16,899 nt of DNA from RZYP01 sp964386405 (GTDB lineage Bacteria > Bacillota > Negativicutes > Acidaminococcales > Acidaminococcaceae), in NCBI GenBank assembly GCA_964386405.1, contig CAYLRW010000039.1, positions 1 to 16,899 on the forward strand. The letters run 5' to 3'. Positions 6,901 to 13,970 of this stretch are shown one piece after another. A program made the translations under genes and the position numbers. The stretch's first letter is position 1. Each line of letters starts with the position of its first letter. Under the pieces are notes generated by a model. The model did not search any database, was not told where the DNA came from, and was given only the letters and a program-made list of their open reading frames with translations.

Positions 6901-7467
6901 CTATTTTCGCTCTATCACAAAAAGACCAGCGTCAATTAATGCTTTGCGCACCTTTACCCCGACATAAGATGCGATAGCTGCTTTAATTATATCAAAAGGA
7001 AGAAAAGGTGCAATAGCAATAAGAACTGATTTTTCCCAAGTCATCGGTTTATGCAGAAAATACTGGAAGCTGAGCATGAAACCAATTAAACCCAAAATGT
7101 ATGCGACAATCAAGGCAACCAACAGATAGAAAAAAGTTTTAGCATAACCAGCTTGCAAGTTTTTTTCTGTAAGAAGTCCAGCCAGCCAGGAACAAACAAT
7201 AAAGCCAAAAATAAAACCGCCGGTAGGTCCAATTAACATAACCGCACCTGCTTGTCCCTGGTTAAAAACAGGCAGTCCCAAAACACCGAGCACAACCCAG
7301 ACAATAATACTGATTGGGCCCCACTTATGGCCCAATAAAACACCACTTAACAAAACAACTAATGGTTGCAGTGTATGAGGTACTGGTCCGATAGGCACCA
7401 CAATATAAGAGCTGATAATCATAAAGGCAGCAAAAATTCCCGCCAACATCATATTACGCAACTGCAT
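6901..7467 (-). CDS. bioY: Biotin transporter BioY (ECF substrate-binding subunit)
   Basis: Membrane S-component that binds biotin and works with the energy-coupling-factor module (EcfA/A'/T), which is not encoded in this window. The 188 residues contain about six hydrophobic segments and the BioY signature region GLPVFNQGQAGAVMLIGPTGGFIFGF. The ATG lies two bases after the birA stop codon, with AAGGGGG about 10-11 bases upstream inside the birA tail, so translation is probably coupled. Pairing with birA under a BirA operator fits biotin-responsive uptake. Confidence 0.95.
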   Translation of the reverse strand: MQLRNMMLAGIFAAFMIISSYIVVPIGPVPHTLQPLVVLLSGVLLGHKWGPISIIVWVVLGVLGLPVFNQGQAGAVMLIGPTGGFIFGFIVCSWLAGLLTEKNLQAGYAKTFFYLLVALIVAYILGLIGFMLSFQYFLHKPMTWEKSVLIAIAPFLPFDIIKAAIASYVGVKVRKALIDAGLFVIERK

Positions 7468-7469
7468 TT

Positions 7470-8462
7470 TTAGTATTTTCCCCCTTCAGCCTGTGCTGAC
7501 CTGATTGAAACATCTCCGGCAATTACTTTTACTTTTTCGCCGCCTCTTTCCACAATCAGCAAACCTTCTTCGTCAATATCCAGAGCTTTGCCGATATAGG
7601 TTTCGTTAGGTGCAACTACCTTGACTTCTTTGCCAAGAGTTGTTGACCACCAACGCCATTCTTCAAATATTGGTGCAAATCCTTCTGTTAGGGCTAACTC
7701 ATAAAACTCTTCCAGATTTTTCAAAATCAAAGCCAAAAGCTCTGCCCTGTTGATTTTTTTTGCAGTTACATCAGCCAAAGAAGCAACGATATCTTTGAGC
7801 TCTTCTGATAAATTTTCCTTGGGAACATTAATATTGATGCCGGTTCCTATAACAATGTAGTTGATGTGACCAAATTCGGCATTCATCTCTGTCAGGATAC
7901 CAACCATTTTTTTGCCCTCAATCAAAATATCATTAGGCCACTTAATACCTGCTTTTACGCCTGTATATTCATTAATTGCTCTTACTACTGCCACTGCAGC
8001 CAAAAGCGTGCATTTTGAAGCTTCCGATGGCAGGAATGGTGGTTTCAATACTACCGAAAACCAAATGCCACGGCCATATGGTGAAAACCAACCACGAGCA
8101 AGCCGTCCCTTACCGCCAACCTGTTCTTCAGCTATGCAGACCAAGCCATTTTCACAACCGGCATTGGCAAGCCTTTTAGCAACTTCATTAGTAGAAGTAA
8201 CGGACTCATCATAGTTTATGCTGTGACCAAGCCACTTAGTCTCCAGGCGTGTTACAACCTCTTCCGGCCGTAAACTGTCAGGGGCGCTTTGCAATATGTA
8301 ACCTTTTTTAGGAACGGAATCAATAATATAGCCGTTACTCTTCAAAACCTGGATATGCTTCCAGATTGCCGTTCTGGATACTTCTAGCAAAGCAGATAAT
8401 TCTTCGCCGGACACTGGCTCTGGTGCTCTTTTCCGTAAAACTTCCAATATACGCTGACGCAT
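7470..8462 (-). CDS. birA: Bifunctional biotin-protein ligase / biotin operon repressor
   Basis: Attaches biotin to carboxylase carrier proteins via biotinyl-AMP. The N-terminal winged HTH (SGEELSALLEVSRTAIWKHI) marks it as a group II enzyme that also represses transcription. The catalytic domain has the biotin/AMP loop GGKGRLARGWFSPYG starting at residue 116 and the IKWPNDI motif near 173-179, followed by a C-terminal SH3-like domain. The open frame extends to a GTG at 8477 with no Shine-Dalgarno before it. GGAG lies nine bases before ATG 8462, which I take as the start (330 residues). It heads the birA-bioY-coaX-dusB unit and has a probable autoregulatory operator. Confidence 0.95.
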   Translation of the reverse strand: MRQRILEVLRKRAPEPVSGEELSALLEVSRTAIWKHIQVLKSNGYIIDSVPKKGYILQSAPDSLRPEEVVTRLETKWLGHSINYDESVTSTNEVAKRLANAGCENGLVCIAEEQVGGKGRLARGWFSPYGRGIWFSVVLKPPFLPSEASKCTLLAAVAVVRAINEYTGVKAGIKWPNDILIEGKKMVGILTEMNAEFGHINYIVIGTGININVPKENLSEELKDIVASLADVTAKKINRAELLALILKNLEEFYELALTEGFAPIFEEWRWWSTTLGKEVKVVAPNETYIGKALDIDEEGLLIVERGGEKVKVIAGDVSIRSAQAEGGKY

Positions 8463-8483
8463 TTTATCACACTCCACTTTTTT

Positions 8484-8511
8484 GTTATCCTTAGAATAGC
8501 AATAGGTTAAC
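8484..8511. promoter_or_regulatory. Probable BirA operator (biotin box)
   Basis: On the minus strand GTTAACC, 14 bases, then GGATAAC: an inverted repeat with one mismatch. Spacing and half-sites resemble the Firmicutes BirA box (GTTAAC halves about 14-15 bases apart). It covers the -10 and spacer of the birA promoter, so biotin-bound BirA would repress its own operon. Confidence 0.75.
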
Positions 8512-8521
8512 GTGTTGTCAA
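8493..8521 (-). promoter_or_regulatory. Promoter of birA-bioY-coaX-dusB
   Basis: Minus strand: TTGACA (8516-8521), a 17-base spacer, TATTCT (8493-8498) preceded by TGC (extended -10). It sits directly after the ftsH terminator and 31 bases before the chosen birA start. Confidence 0.82.
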
Positions 8522-8526
8522 GCTAT

Positions 8527-8566
8527 AAAAAAAGAGATTCCCTTTAGAAAGAAGGAATCTCTTTTA
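8527..8566 (-). terminator. Rho-independent terminator of ftsH
   Basis: The 12-bp stem AAAAGAGATTCC / GGAATCTCTTTT (8530-8541 and 8554-8565) has a 12-base loop and is followed by a T-run on the minus strand. It lies just after the ftsH stop codon and separates it from the birA promoter. Confidence 0.9.
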
Positions 8567-8573
8567 TTCAGTA

Positions 8574-10541
8574 TTATTCTTTGGTATTTGCAGAATGGGC
8601 TAGATCAGTTCCTGCGCTATCTTCTGCAGGCTGCAAAACATCTTTAGCAGTTTTTACATCGTCTGCTTTGCCGTCTTCCGCAACAGTTTCAGGTTCAACC
8701 GGAACAGGTGCCTCTTTAGGAGGTTCAGCTTTTTTTTCTTCTTTTGGCAGTATCTTGCCATGTTCCATCAATTGTTGTACTTCATAGCCTTCCAAAGTTT
8801 CGCGTTCTATCAAAGCTTCGGCTATCAAATGCAGCTTGTCGATGTTATCCTGCAGCAGTTTGACTGTTCCTTGGTAAGCTTCATCAATAAATTGACGAAT
8901 TTCGCTGTCAATCTGAGCGGCAACTTCTTCACTGTAATCTTTGTCTCTGCCGATATCCCTGCCGAGGAAAACCTGATCCTGCCGATGTCCAAATGTTACA
9001 GCACCGAGCTTCTCACTCATACCATACTCACAAATCATCTGGCGGGCAAGGCTGGTAGCGCGCTGCAGATCATTGCTGGCACCGCTGGAAATTTCATTAA
9101 GTACCAACGCTTCGGCTACACGGCCACCAAGCAGCAACTTGAGTTCGTCTAACAATTCACTGCGTGTTGCGTAATAACGGTCCTCTTTTGGCAGGCTCAA
9201 AGTATAACCACCCGCACGTCCGCGCGGAATAATCGTAACTTTGTGCACCGGATCAGTATGGTCAAGCAGCATGCCGACCAAAGTATGACCGCCTTCGTGA
9301 TAAGCCGTGAGTTTCTTTTCATTATCGCTGATTACGCGACTCTTGCGCTCTGGTCCCATCATAACGCGTTCCGCAGCCTCTTCCATTTCAGACATGGTAA
9401 TTTTTTTCTTATTGCGTCTTGCGGAAAGCAAAGCTGCTTCATTAACGAGGTTGCTCAGATCAGCGCCGGTGAATCCAGGAGTGCGTCTTGCAACAACATC
9501 CAGATTGATATCTTCACCAATAGGTTTTCCCTTAACATGTACTTTCAATATTTCCTGGCGGCCTTTAATATCAGGACGGTCCACAACAATCTGACGGTCA
9601 AAACGGCCTGGACGTAACAAAGCTGGGTCCAGTATATCCGGGCGGTTCGTTGCCGCAATCATGATGATACCTTCATTAGCGCCAAAACCATCCATTTCAA
9701 CAAGCAGCTGGTTCAAAGTTTGTTCACGTTCATCATGACCACCGCCAAGACCGGCACCCCTTTGTCTGCCGACAGCATCAATTTCATCAATGAAAATAAT
9801 GCAAGGAGCATTTTTTTTGGCTTGTTCAAATAAGTCACGCACACGTGAAGCACCGACACCAACAAACATTTCCACGAAATCAGAACCGCTGATGCTGAAA
9901 AATGGTACGCCAGCTTCTCCTGCAACGGCTTTCGCCAACAAAGTCTTACCTGTACCAGGAGGTCCGAATAACAAAACACCCTTTGGTATTCTTGCACCCA
10001 ATTCGTTGAATTTCTTCGGTTGCTTCAAAAACTCCACTACCTCTTCCAGCTCTTGCTTGGCCTCGTCGGCACCCGCTACGTCCTTAAAGGTAATTTTTAC
10101 TTTTTCATCGCCATACATCTTAGCTCTGCTTTTCCCGAAAGACATCACACGTCCACCGCCGCCTTGGCTTTGCTGCATCAACAAGAACCAAATACCAACA
10201 ATCAACAGCATCGGTAAAATAGAGGAAATAATATTCATCCACCATGGCGGCTGCGGTGGCAATTCCGCTTTGATATCCACATCATGGCTTCTTAATGTAT
10301 GGATAAGTTCCGGATCCTCCGGAGCAATTGTAGTAAAATCAGCGCCTGACTTTAATTTACCGGTAATGACATTTTCTACTATAGTTACACGCTTAACTTC
10401 ATCCTGCTGTACCTGTTTGATAAAATTACTATAGGAAATATCCGTTTTACTGACAGTATTCGTAGAATAATATTCAATAAGCCAGATGGCAACTATGATA
10501 ATCAGCAGATAAAAGCTGACATTTCTAAAAAATTTGCCCAC
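8574..10541 (-). CDS. ftsH: ATP-dependent zinc metalloprotease FtsH
   Basis: Membrane-anchored hexameric AAA+ protease that degrades misfolded membrane proteins and some regulators. Residues in order: TM1 about 8-25, a small extracytoplasmic domain to about 98, TM2 about 102-123, and the AAA+ domain with Walker A GPPGTGKT (193-200), Walker B IIFIDEID (248-255) and the second region of homology ending RPGRFDRQ. The M41 protease domain has the zinc motif HEGGH (415-419) and the third ligand region around Asp491. The last 55 residues are rich in Pro, Glu and Lys and look disordered. The start is GTG at 10541 with AAGGGGG seven bases upstream. There is no better in-frame ATG. 655 residues is normal for the family. 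It lies downstream of hpt. Confidence 0.97.
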   Translation of the reverse strand: MGKFFRNVSFYLLIIIVAIWLIEYYSTNTVSKTDISYSNFIKQVQQDEVKRVTIVENVITGKLKSGADFTTIAPEDPELIHTLRSHDVDIKAELPPQPPWWMNIISSILPMLLIVGIWFLLMQQSQGGGGRVMSFGKSRAKMYGDEKVKITFKDVAGADEAKQELEEVVEFLKQPKKFNELGARIPKGVLLFGPPGTGKTLLAKAVAGEAGVPFFSISGSDFVEMFVGVGASRVRDLFEQAKKNAPCIIFIDEIDAVGRQRGAGLGGGHDEREQTLNQLLVEMDGFGANEGIIMIAATNRPDILDPALLRPGRFDRQIVVDRPDIKGRQEILKVHVKGKPIGEDINLDVVARRTPGFTGADLSNLVNEAALLSARRNKKKITMSEMEEAAERVMMGPERKSRVISDNEKKLTAYHEGGHTLVGMLLDHTDPVHKVTIIPRGRAGGYTLSLPKEDRYYATRSELLDELKLLLGGRVAEALVLNEISSGASNDLQRATSLARQMICEYGMSEKLGAVTFGHRQDQVFLGRDIGRDKDYSEEVAAQIDSEIRQFIDEAYQGTVKLLQDNIDKLHLIAEALIERETLEGYEVQQLMEHGKILPKEEKKAEPPKEAPVPVEPETVAEDGKADDVKTAKDVLQPAEDSAGTDLAHSANTKE

Positions 10542-10585
10542 AAAAATGCCCCCTTCCTAACTTTTCTATACTATAACATTGTATA

Positions 10586-10614
10586 ATGATACACTAATCT
10601 GATTTTTAGGACAA
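10586..10614 (-). promoter_or_regulatory. Possible ftsH promoter
   Basis: Minus strand: TTGTCC (10609-10614), a 17-base spacer, TATCAT (10586-10591) in the 79-base gap between hpt and ftsH. Each hexamer keeps four to five consensus positions. It would allow ftsH to be expressed apart from tilS-hpt. Confidence 0.5.
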
Positions 10615-10620
10615 GTGCAT

Positions 10621-11163
10621 TTATTTTTTGGCGAAAACAGCTGGTTTCAAGATACCTATGACCGGCAAATTACGATAATCACCGGCAAAATCAAGACCGT
10701 AGCCAACTACGAATTCATCCGGAATTTCAAAGCCAACATAATCGGCATTCATGCCATTAACTCTTCTGGAGCCTTTATCCAGCAAAACAGCTGTTTTTAC
10801 TGATAAAGGATTTCTGGTCAAAAGCAAATTGGAAATTTTTTCCAAGGTCAAACCGGTATCAATAATATCATCAACCAAAAGAACATGTTTGCCGGCAATA
10901 TTTTCGTCAAGGTCCTTGGTAATGTTAATACTACCTGTGCTGATAGTGCTGTTACCATAAGAAGATGAAATCATGAAGTCCAGTCTAACTGGCAGGTCTA
11001 TGTATTTAGTCAGCTCAGCAGTAAAATAAACCGCTCCTTTTAACAATGAAACGACAACTAACCCCTGACCGGCATAATCTTTGGTAATTTGTTCACCCAG
11101 TTCTTTAATTCTCTTTCTTATTTCGTCTTCATCAAATAATACTTGCTTTATATCTTTATGCAT
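10621..11163 (-). CDS. hpt: Hypoxanthine phosphoribosyltransferase
   Basis: Purine salvage: converts hypoxanthine (and usually guanine) plus PRPP to IMP or GMP. The 180 residues show the PRPP-binding motif VLLVDDIIDTGLTL (94-107), the flexible loop region SSSYGNSTISTG, and the C-terminal VGFEIPDEFVVGYGLDFAGDYRNLP that contacts the base. ATG 11163 is one base after the tilS stop, and its Shine-Dalgarno GGAGG lies inside the last tilS codons, so the two are translationally coupled. The tilS-hpt-ftsH order is conserved in Firmicutes. Some databases use the symbol hprT. Confidence 0.96.
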   Translation of the reverse strand: MHKDIKQVLFDEDEIRKRIKELGEQITKDYAGQGLVVVSLLKGAVYFTAELTKYIDLPVRLDFMISSSYGNSTISTGSINITKDLDENIAGKHVLLVDDIIDTGLTLEKISNLLLTRNPLSVKTAVLLDKGSRRVNGMNADYVGFEIPDEFVVGYGLDFAGDYRNLPVIGILKPAVFAKK

Positions 11164-11164
11164 A

Positions 11165-12550
11165 TTATTTTCCTCCTTCTATTAGCGTGAACACCAGCCA
11201 TTCCCGGAAAGATTTGTCCACCTTCCATCCTGCTGCCTGTTCATTGATTATCCATAATACATCACTGCCGGAGCATACCAGCAGCAAAGCGTCACGCTCG
11301 GCCTGCGGTATTTTTTTATCTATCAGATATTCCTTAAGCTTTTTGGCATAACCATTTCTTGTTCTGAAACGATCGCCATTTTTTCTATTTCGTATCTCTA
11401 TTATACCAGTAACGAGACTTCTCGGATATACTGCCTGCTTCCTCGTTGGAAGCGGTTTTTCACCTATAACGCTCTCAACAGTTAAAATCTGGTCATTCGG
11501 CAGTTTTATCCGCCCCGGCACAGGCAAAACAGAGAGAAACTCTTCTACAGCTTCCGCTTTGCCTAAATGAGAAATCTTCAAAAAACCATAGGCATATTCA
11601 GCTTTGACTCCAGGCAAATTCAAAACCGCTCCGCTGCGTCCTTTTTTTATCAGCAGCAATAATGCCTCTATATGCTTGCTTTCCAGCTGCCCAGCTTTTT
11701 CTTTGGCATAATTCTGCAAGGCCAGCATCAGTATTCTCGTTGATAAAGCTGGTGCTATTTCAGAAAACCCTTTCACGCAAAGCAAATAGGAATTATCTTT
11801 TATCTGGCCGTTTTTTTGCAAATAATCACGGGCAAGTTGTTCCAGAAATTGCTGGTCACGCGCTGCTAATAAGGCGGTTGTGGCTAATACCCGCTTTATT
11901 TGCGGGTTATATTTCTCCAGCATTGGCAGCAGTTCTTTGCGGATACTGTTTCTTTTGTAATCTATACATTCATTGCTGCTATCAGTGCACCAGTCAATGC
12001 CTTGCTGCCTGCAGTACTCTTCCATATCCTGCCTTGCTGCCTCCAAAAAAGGTCTGACAATCAAACCATTTCTTGTCTGCATCCCACGCAGTCCGCGTGT
12101 GCCTGCTCCACGCAATAAATTCATCAGCACAGTCTCAGCCTGATCATCCTGGTGGTGTCCAGTGACAATAGCAGCTGCATTAAGTTTATCGCAATTTTCT
12201 CTTAAAACCTGATACCTTAGTTTGCGGGCAGCTTCCTCAACTGATATCTTTTCCCGTTCAACCAACTGCTTCACGTCAACATCAGCCCTTATAAAGGGCA
12301 AATGGCGTTCTTGGCAAAACTTTTCAACAAAACGGGCATCCCTTTCGGCTTCTTCGCCTCGCAAATGATGCTGGACATGACAGACAAAAACCTGCCAGCC
12401 CTCTTCCCGCCCAACTTGCTGCAGGACAGAAGTCATTGCCAAAGAATCAGCGCCGCCGGAGCAGGCAGCTAAAAGGACTGCTCCCTGCGGGAACAGTTCT
12501 TGTTTTTTTAAAAGCCGTTCCAGCTTCCGGCTAATTGGTTCTCTAGCCAT
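11165..12550 (-). CDS. tilS: tRNA(Ile)-lysidine synthase
   Basis: Converts cytidine 34 of tRNA-Ile(CAU) to lysidine with lysine and ATP, switching the tRNA from AUG to AUA reading; it is normally essential. The N-type ATP pyrophosphatase PP-loop is ACSGGADSL (residues 29-37). HVQHHLRGEEAERDA and GHHQDDQAETVLMNLLRGAGTRGLRGM are further family motifs. TilS-type C-terminal domains follow. The open frame extends to a TTG at 12595, inside the upstream terminator, and this can be dismissed. ATG 12550 has AGGAGG four bases upstream, giving 461 residues. I see no clear promoter of its own between the yabR terminator and this start. Confidence 0.95.
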   Translation of the reverse strand: MAREPISRKLERLLKKQELFPQGAVLLAACSGGADSLAMTSVLQQVGREEGWQVFVCHVQHHLRGEEAERDARFVEKFCQERHLPFIRADVDVKQLVEREKISVEEAARKLRYQVLRENCDKLNAAAIVTGHHQDDQAETVLMNLLRGAGTRGLRGMQTRNGLIVRPFLEAARQDMEEYCRQQGIDWCTDSSNECIDYKRNSIRKELLPMLEKYNPQIKRVLATTALLAARDQQFLEQLARDYLQKNGQIKDNSYLLCVKGFSEIAPALSTRILMLALQNYAKEKAGQLESKHIEALLLLIKKGRSGAVLNLPGVKAEYAYGFLKISHLGKAEAVEEFLSVLPVPGRIKLPNDQILTVESVIGEKPLPTRKQAVYPRSLVTGIIEIRNRKNGDRFRTRNGYAKKLKEYLIDKKIPQAERDALLLVCSGSDVLWIINEQAAGWKVDKSFREWLVFTLIEGGK

Positions 12551-12556
12551 AGTGCC

Positions 12557-12593
12557 TCCTAAAAACAAAACGGGCACTCCAAAAGAAGTGCCC
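12557..12593 (-). terminator. Terminator after yabR, abutting the tilS ribosome binding site
   Basis: The 7-bp stem GGGCACT / AGTGCCC (12572-12578 and 12587-12593) has an 8-base loop and is followed on the minus strand by GTTTTGTTTTT. The AGGAGG of tilS comes directly after the T-tract, so tilS is likely reached by read-through. Confidence 0.8.
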
Positions 12594-12606
12594 AATGTAT
12601 CAAAAT

Positions 12607-13020
12607 TTAATCATTTTTGCGGCTAGCACCGCGACCACCGCGTTTTGATTCCGTATTTCGTTTCAAATCCAGCAATCTATCGTCACTATCTTTAAGGAAA
12701 CGTGATAACTTATCTTCAAAAGTAAGGGTCGGCACCACCTTTGGTGTCATAGGGCGACGTTCTACAGGTCTTTTGGGAGCCGGCGGCGGCATCAGCTGCT
12801 TAATAGATAAGCCAATTTTGCCTTTTTCGTCAATCGACAAAACTTTAACTGTTACTTTGTCCTTTTCCTTCAAAAAGTCATGAACGTCTTTAACATAAAC
12901 ATTAGATACCTCGGAAATATGGATAAGGCCAACTTTTCCTTCCGGCAATTGCACAAAAGCACCAAAATTTGTAATTCCGGAAACTTCGCCTTCCACGATA
13001 GCGCCTACTTCAAGAGCCAT
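12607..13020 (-). CDS. yabR: S1-domain RNA-binding protein, YabR family
   Basis: A small protein with one S1/OB-fold RNA-binding domain at about residues 5-73 (GAIVEGEVSGITNFGAFVQL, then GLIHISEVSNVYVKDVHDFL and the strand GKIGLSIKQL). A Pro- and Arg-rich linker follows, then a basic Gly/Arg tail ending in GGRGASRKND that probably adds nucleic-acid contact. Relatives bind ribosomes or RNA; the exact role is unsettled. ATG 13020 fits the usual MALEVG start (137 residues) but lies 13 bases from AAGGGGG. A TTG at 13029, four bases from it, would add three residues. It is probably monocistronic, with a consensus promoter before and a terminator after, and keeps its place next to divIC. Confidence 0.9.
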   Translation of the reverse strand: MALEVGAIVEGEVSGITNFGAFVQLPEGKVGLIHISEVSNVYVKDVHDFLKEKDKVTVKVLSIDEKGKIGLSIKQLMPPPAPKRPVERRPMTPKVVPTLTFEDKLSRFLKDSDDRLLDLKRNTESKRGGRGASRKND

Positions 13021-13062
13021 AAAGATCAATGATCCCCCTTATAATTTTTGTTCTTGCGACTA

Positions 13063-13092
13063 ATTATAACCTTCGAAGCAAATTGGTGTCAA
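13063..13092 (-). promoter_or_regulatory. Consensus promoter of yabR
   Basis: Minus strand: TTGACA (13087-13092), an 18-base spacer, TATAAT (13063-13068). Both hexamers are perfect. It lies 13 bases after the divIC stop codon and about 40 bases before the yabR start. Confidence 0.87.
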
Positions 13093-13105
13093 CCGGAAAA
13101 ACAAT

Positions 13106-13417
13106 TTACTGCTTTCCTTTCGCCGGCTGCGTGCCTTTTTCTTCAATAATGAACAAAGGTACCTCGTCTTTGCCAACCATATTATGTTCTTCACGAGCTA
13201 GTTTTTCAATGTATTTGAGGTCATCCAGCTTCTGCCGTTCGGCTTCCAGTGCTTCCTGTTCTTCCTTCAACGACTCTATTCTTTTCTGCGTATTTTCCAA
13301 TTCCTTATTAACCTGGTAAATATTATACTCCTTGTGGGCCAATGCCAGCAGGAAACACAAGGCTATAAACAGCAGCAAAAGCTTAAAGCCATTAATACGT
13401 CTTCTCTCTCTTGCCAT
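13106..13417 (-). CDS. divIC: Septum formation initiator, FtsB/DivIC family
   Basis: A short bitopic membrane protein of the divisome that pairs with FtsL. There is a basic N-terminus (MARERRRINGFK), one transmembrane helix at about residues 11-28, a charged coiled coil to about 65 with heptad-like Leu spacing, and the family end YIEKLAREEHNMVGKDEVPLFI. The open frame begins with GTG at 13420 directly before ATG 13417. GAGG is four bases from the GTG and seven from the ATG, so I take ATG (103 residues). In sporulating Firmicutes rqcP, yabP and yabQ lie between hup/mazG and this gene; here only a terminator and a short gap remain. Confidence 0.9.
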   Translation of the reverse strand: MARERRRINGFKLLLLFIALCFLLALAHKEYNIYQVNKELENTQKRIESLKEEQEALEAERQKLDDLKYIEKLAREEHNMVGKDEVPLFIIEEKGTQPAKGKQ

Positions 13418-13482
13418 CACTCTGCCTCACACTCCATCTACTTATGTCTATAGTATATCATTTAACCCAACATTGTGCCTAT

Positions 13483-13516
13483 ATAAAAAACAACCTGTTG
13501 GTTACCCAACAGGTTG
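13483..13516 (-). terminator. Rho-independent terminator of hup
   Basis: The perfect 11-bp stem CAACCTGTTGG / CCAACAGGTTG (13491-13501 and 13506-13516) has a four-base loop, followed on the minus strand by TTTTTTATAT. It isolates hup from divIC. Confidence 0.93.
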
Positions 13517-13543
13517 CACAGTATTCAAGAATACAATCAACAA

Positions 13544-13825
13544 TTATTTTTTCTTGTTAACTACGTCTTTGAATGCTTTACCAGCTTTGAACGCAGGTAC
13601 AGTAGCTTTAGCGATTTTAATGGCTTCGCCTGTACGTGGGTTTTTGCCAGTGCGCGCAGCGCGAACGCGAGGTTCGAAAGTACCAAAACCAATTAATTGT
13701 ACTTTTTGTTTCTTTGCGACAGCAGTTTTAATAGTCTCGAGCAAAGCACCTACTGCCTTTTCAGAATCTTTTTTGGTCATACCGGTCTTTTCTGCGACAG
13801 CTGCAATCAATTCACTCTTGTTCAC
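13544..13825 (-). CDS. hup: HU-type DNA-binding protein
   Basis: A nucleoid protein that binds and bends DNA as a dimer. At 93 residues it has the family signature GFGTFEPRVRAARTGKNPRT starting at residue 46, including the Arg-rich DNA-clasping arm with the conserved Pro. The N-terminal helices (MNKSELIAAVAEKTGMTKKD) form the dimer body. The start is GTG at 13825 with AAGGAGG eight bases upstream. It lies between mazG and divIC as in many Firmicutes. The strong terminator after it suggests abundant monocistronic mRNA. I could not settle a promoter in the 124-base gap to mazG, which holds no other gene; phased A-tracts lie at its far end. Confidence 0.96.
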   Translation of the reverse strand: MNKSELIAAVAEKTGMTKKDSEKAVGALLETIKTAVAKKQKVQLIGFGTFEPRVRAARTGKNPRTGEAIKIAKATVPAFKAGKAFKDVVNKKK

Positions 13826-13933
13826 AATAAAATCCTCCTTGATTTTTTATTTGTACGGTGCCTAAGCTAAGTACATTACTAACTTATGCCTATAATTCGT
13901 TGTTCTTCGCATTATTCCTGCTTCTCAACAAGG

Positions 13934-13970
13934 TTTTTTAATGTTTTTTTTAATTTTTTTCATTTTTTTT
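13934..13970. other. Phased A/T-tracts: probable curved DNA upstream of hup
   Basis: Four T-runs on the plus strand (13934-13939, 13944-13951, 13954-13960, 13963-13970) have centres spaced about 11, 9.5 and 9.5 bases, close to one helical turn. Such phasing bends DNA. They span the last mazG codons and the start of the gap before hup, about 110-145 bases upstream of the hup start. Confidence 0.6.

Noticed and set aside
9790..10434. Long plus-strand open frame (214 codons) opposite ftsH
   Set aside because: It is a shadow of the conserved AAA+ coding sequence in the antisense frame; no ribosome binding site or familiar protein pattern. The same holds for the other plus-strand frames in the window.
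11165..12595. Longer tilS frame starting at TTG 12595
   Set aside because: The extra codons lie inside the stem-loop and T-tract of the upstream terminator, while ATG 12550 has a strong AGGAGG.
13421..13543. A hidden short rqcP-like gene between hup and divIC
   Set aside because: The gap is only 123 bases and is largely filled by the hup terminator; there is no room for the roughly 80-90 residue S4 protein.
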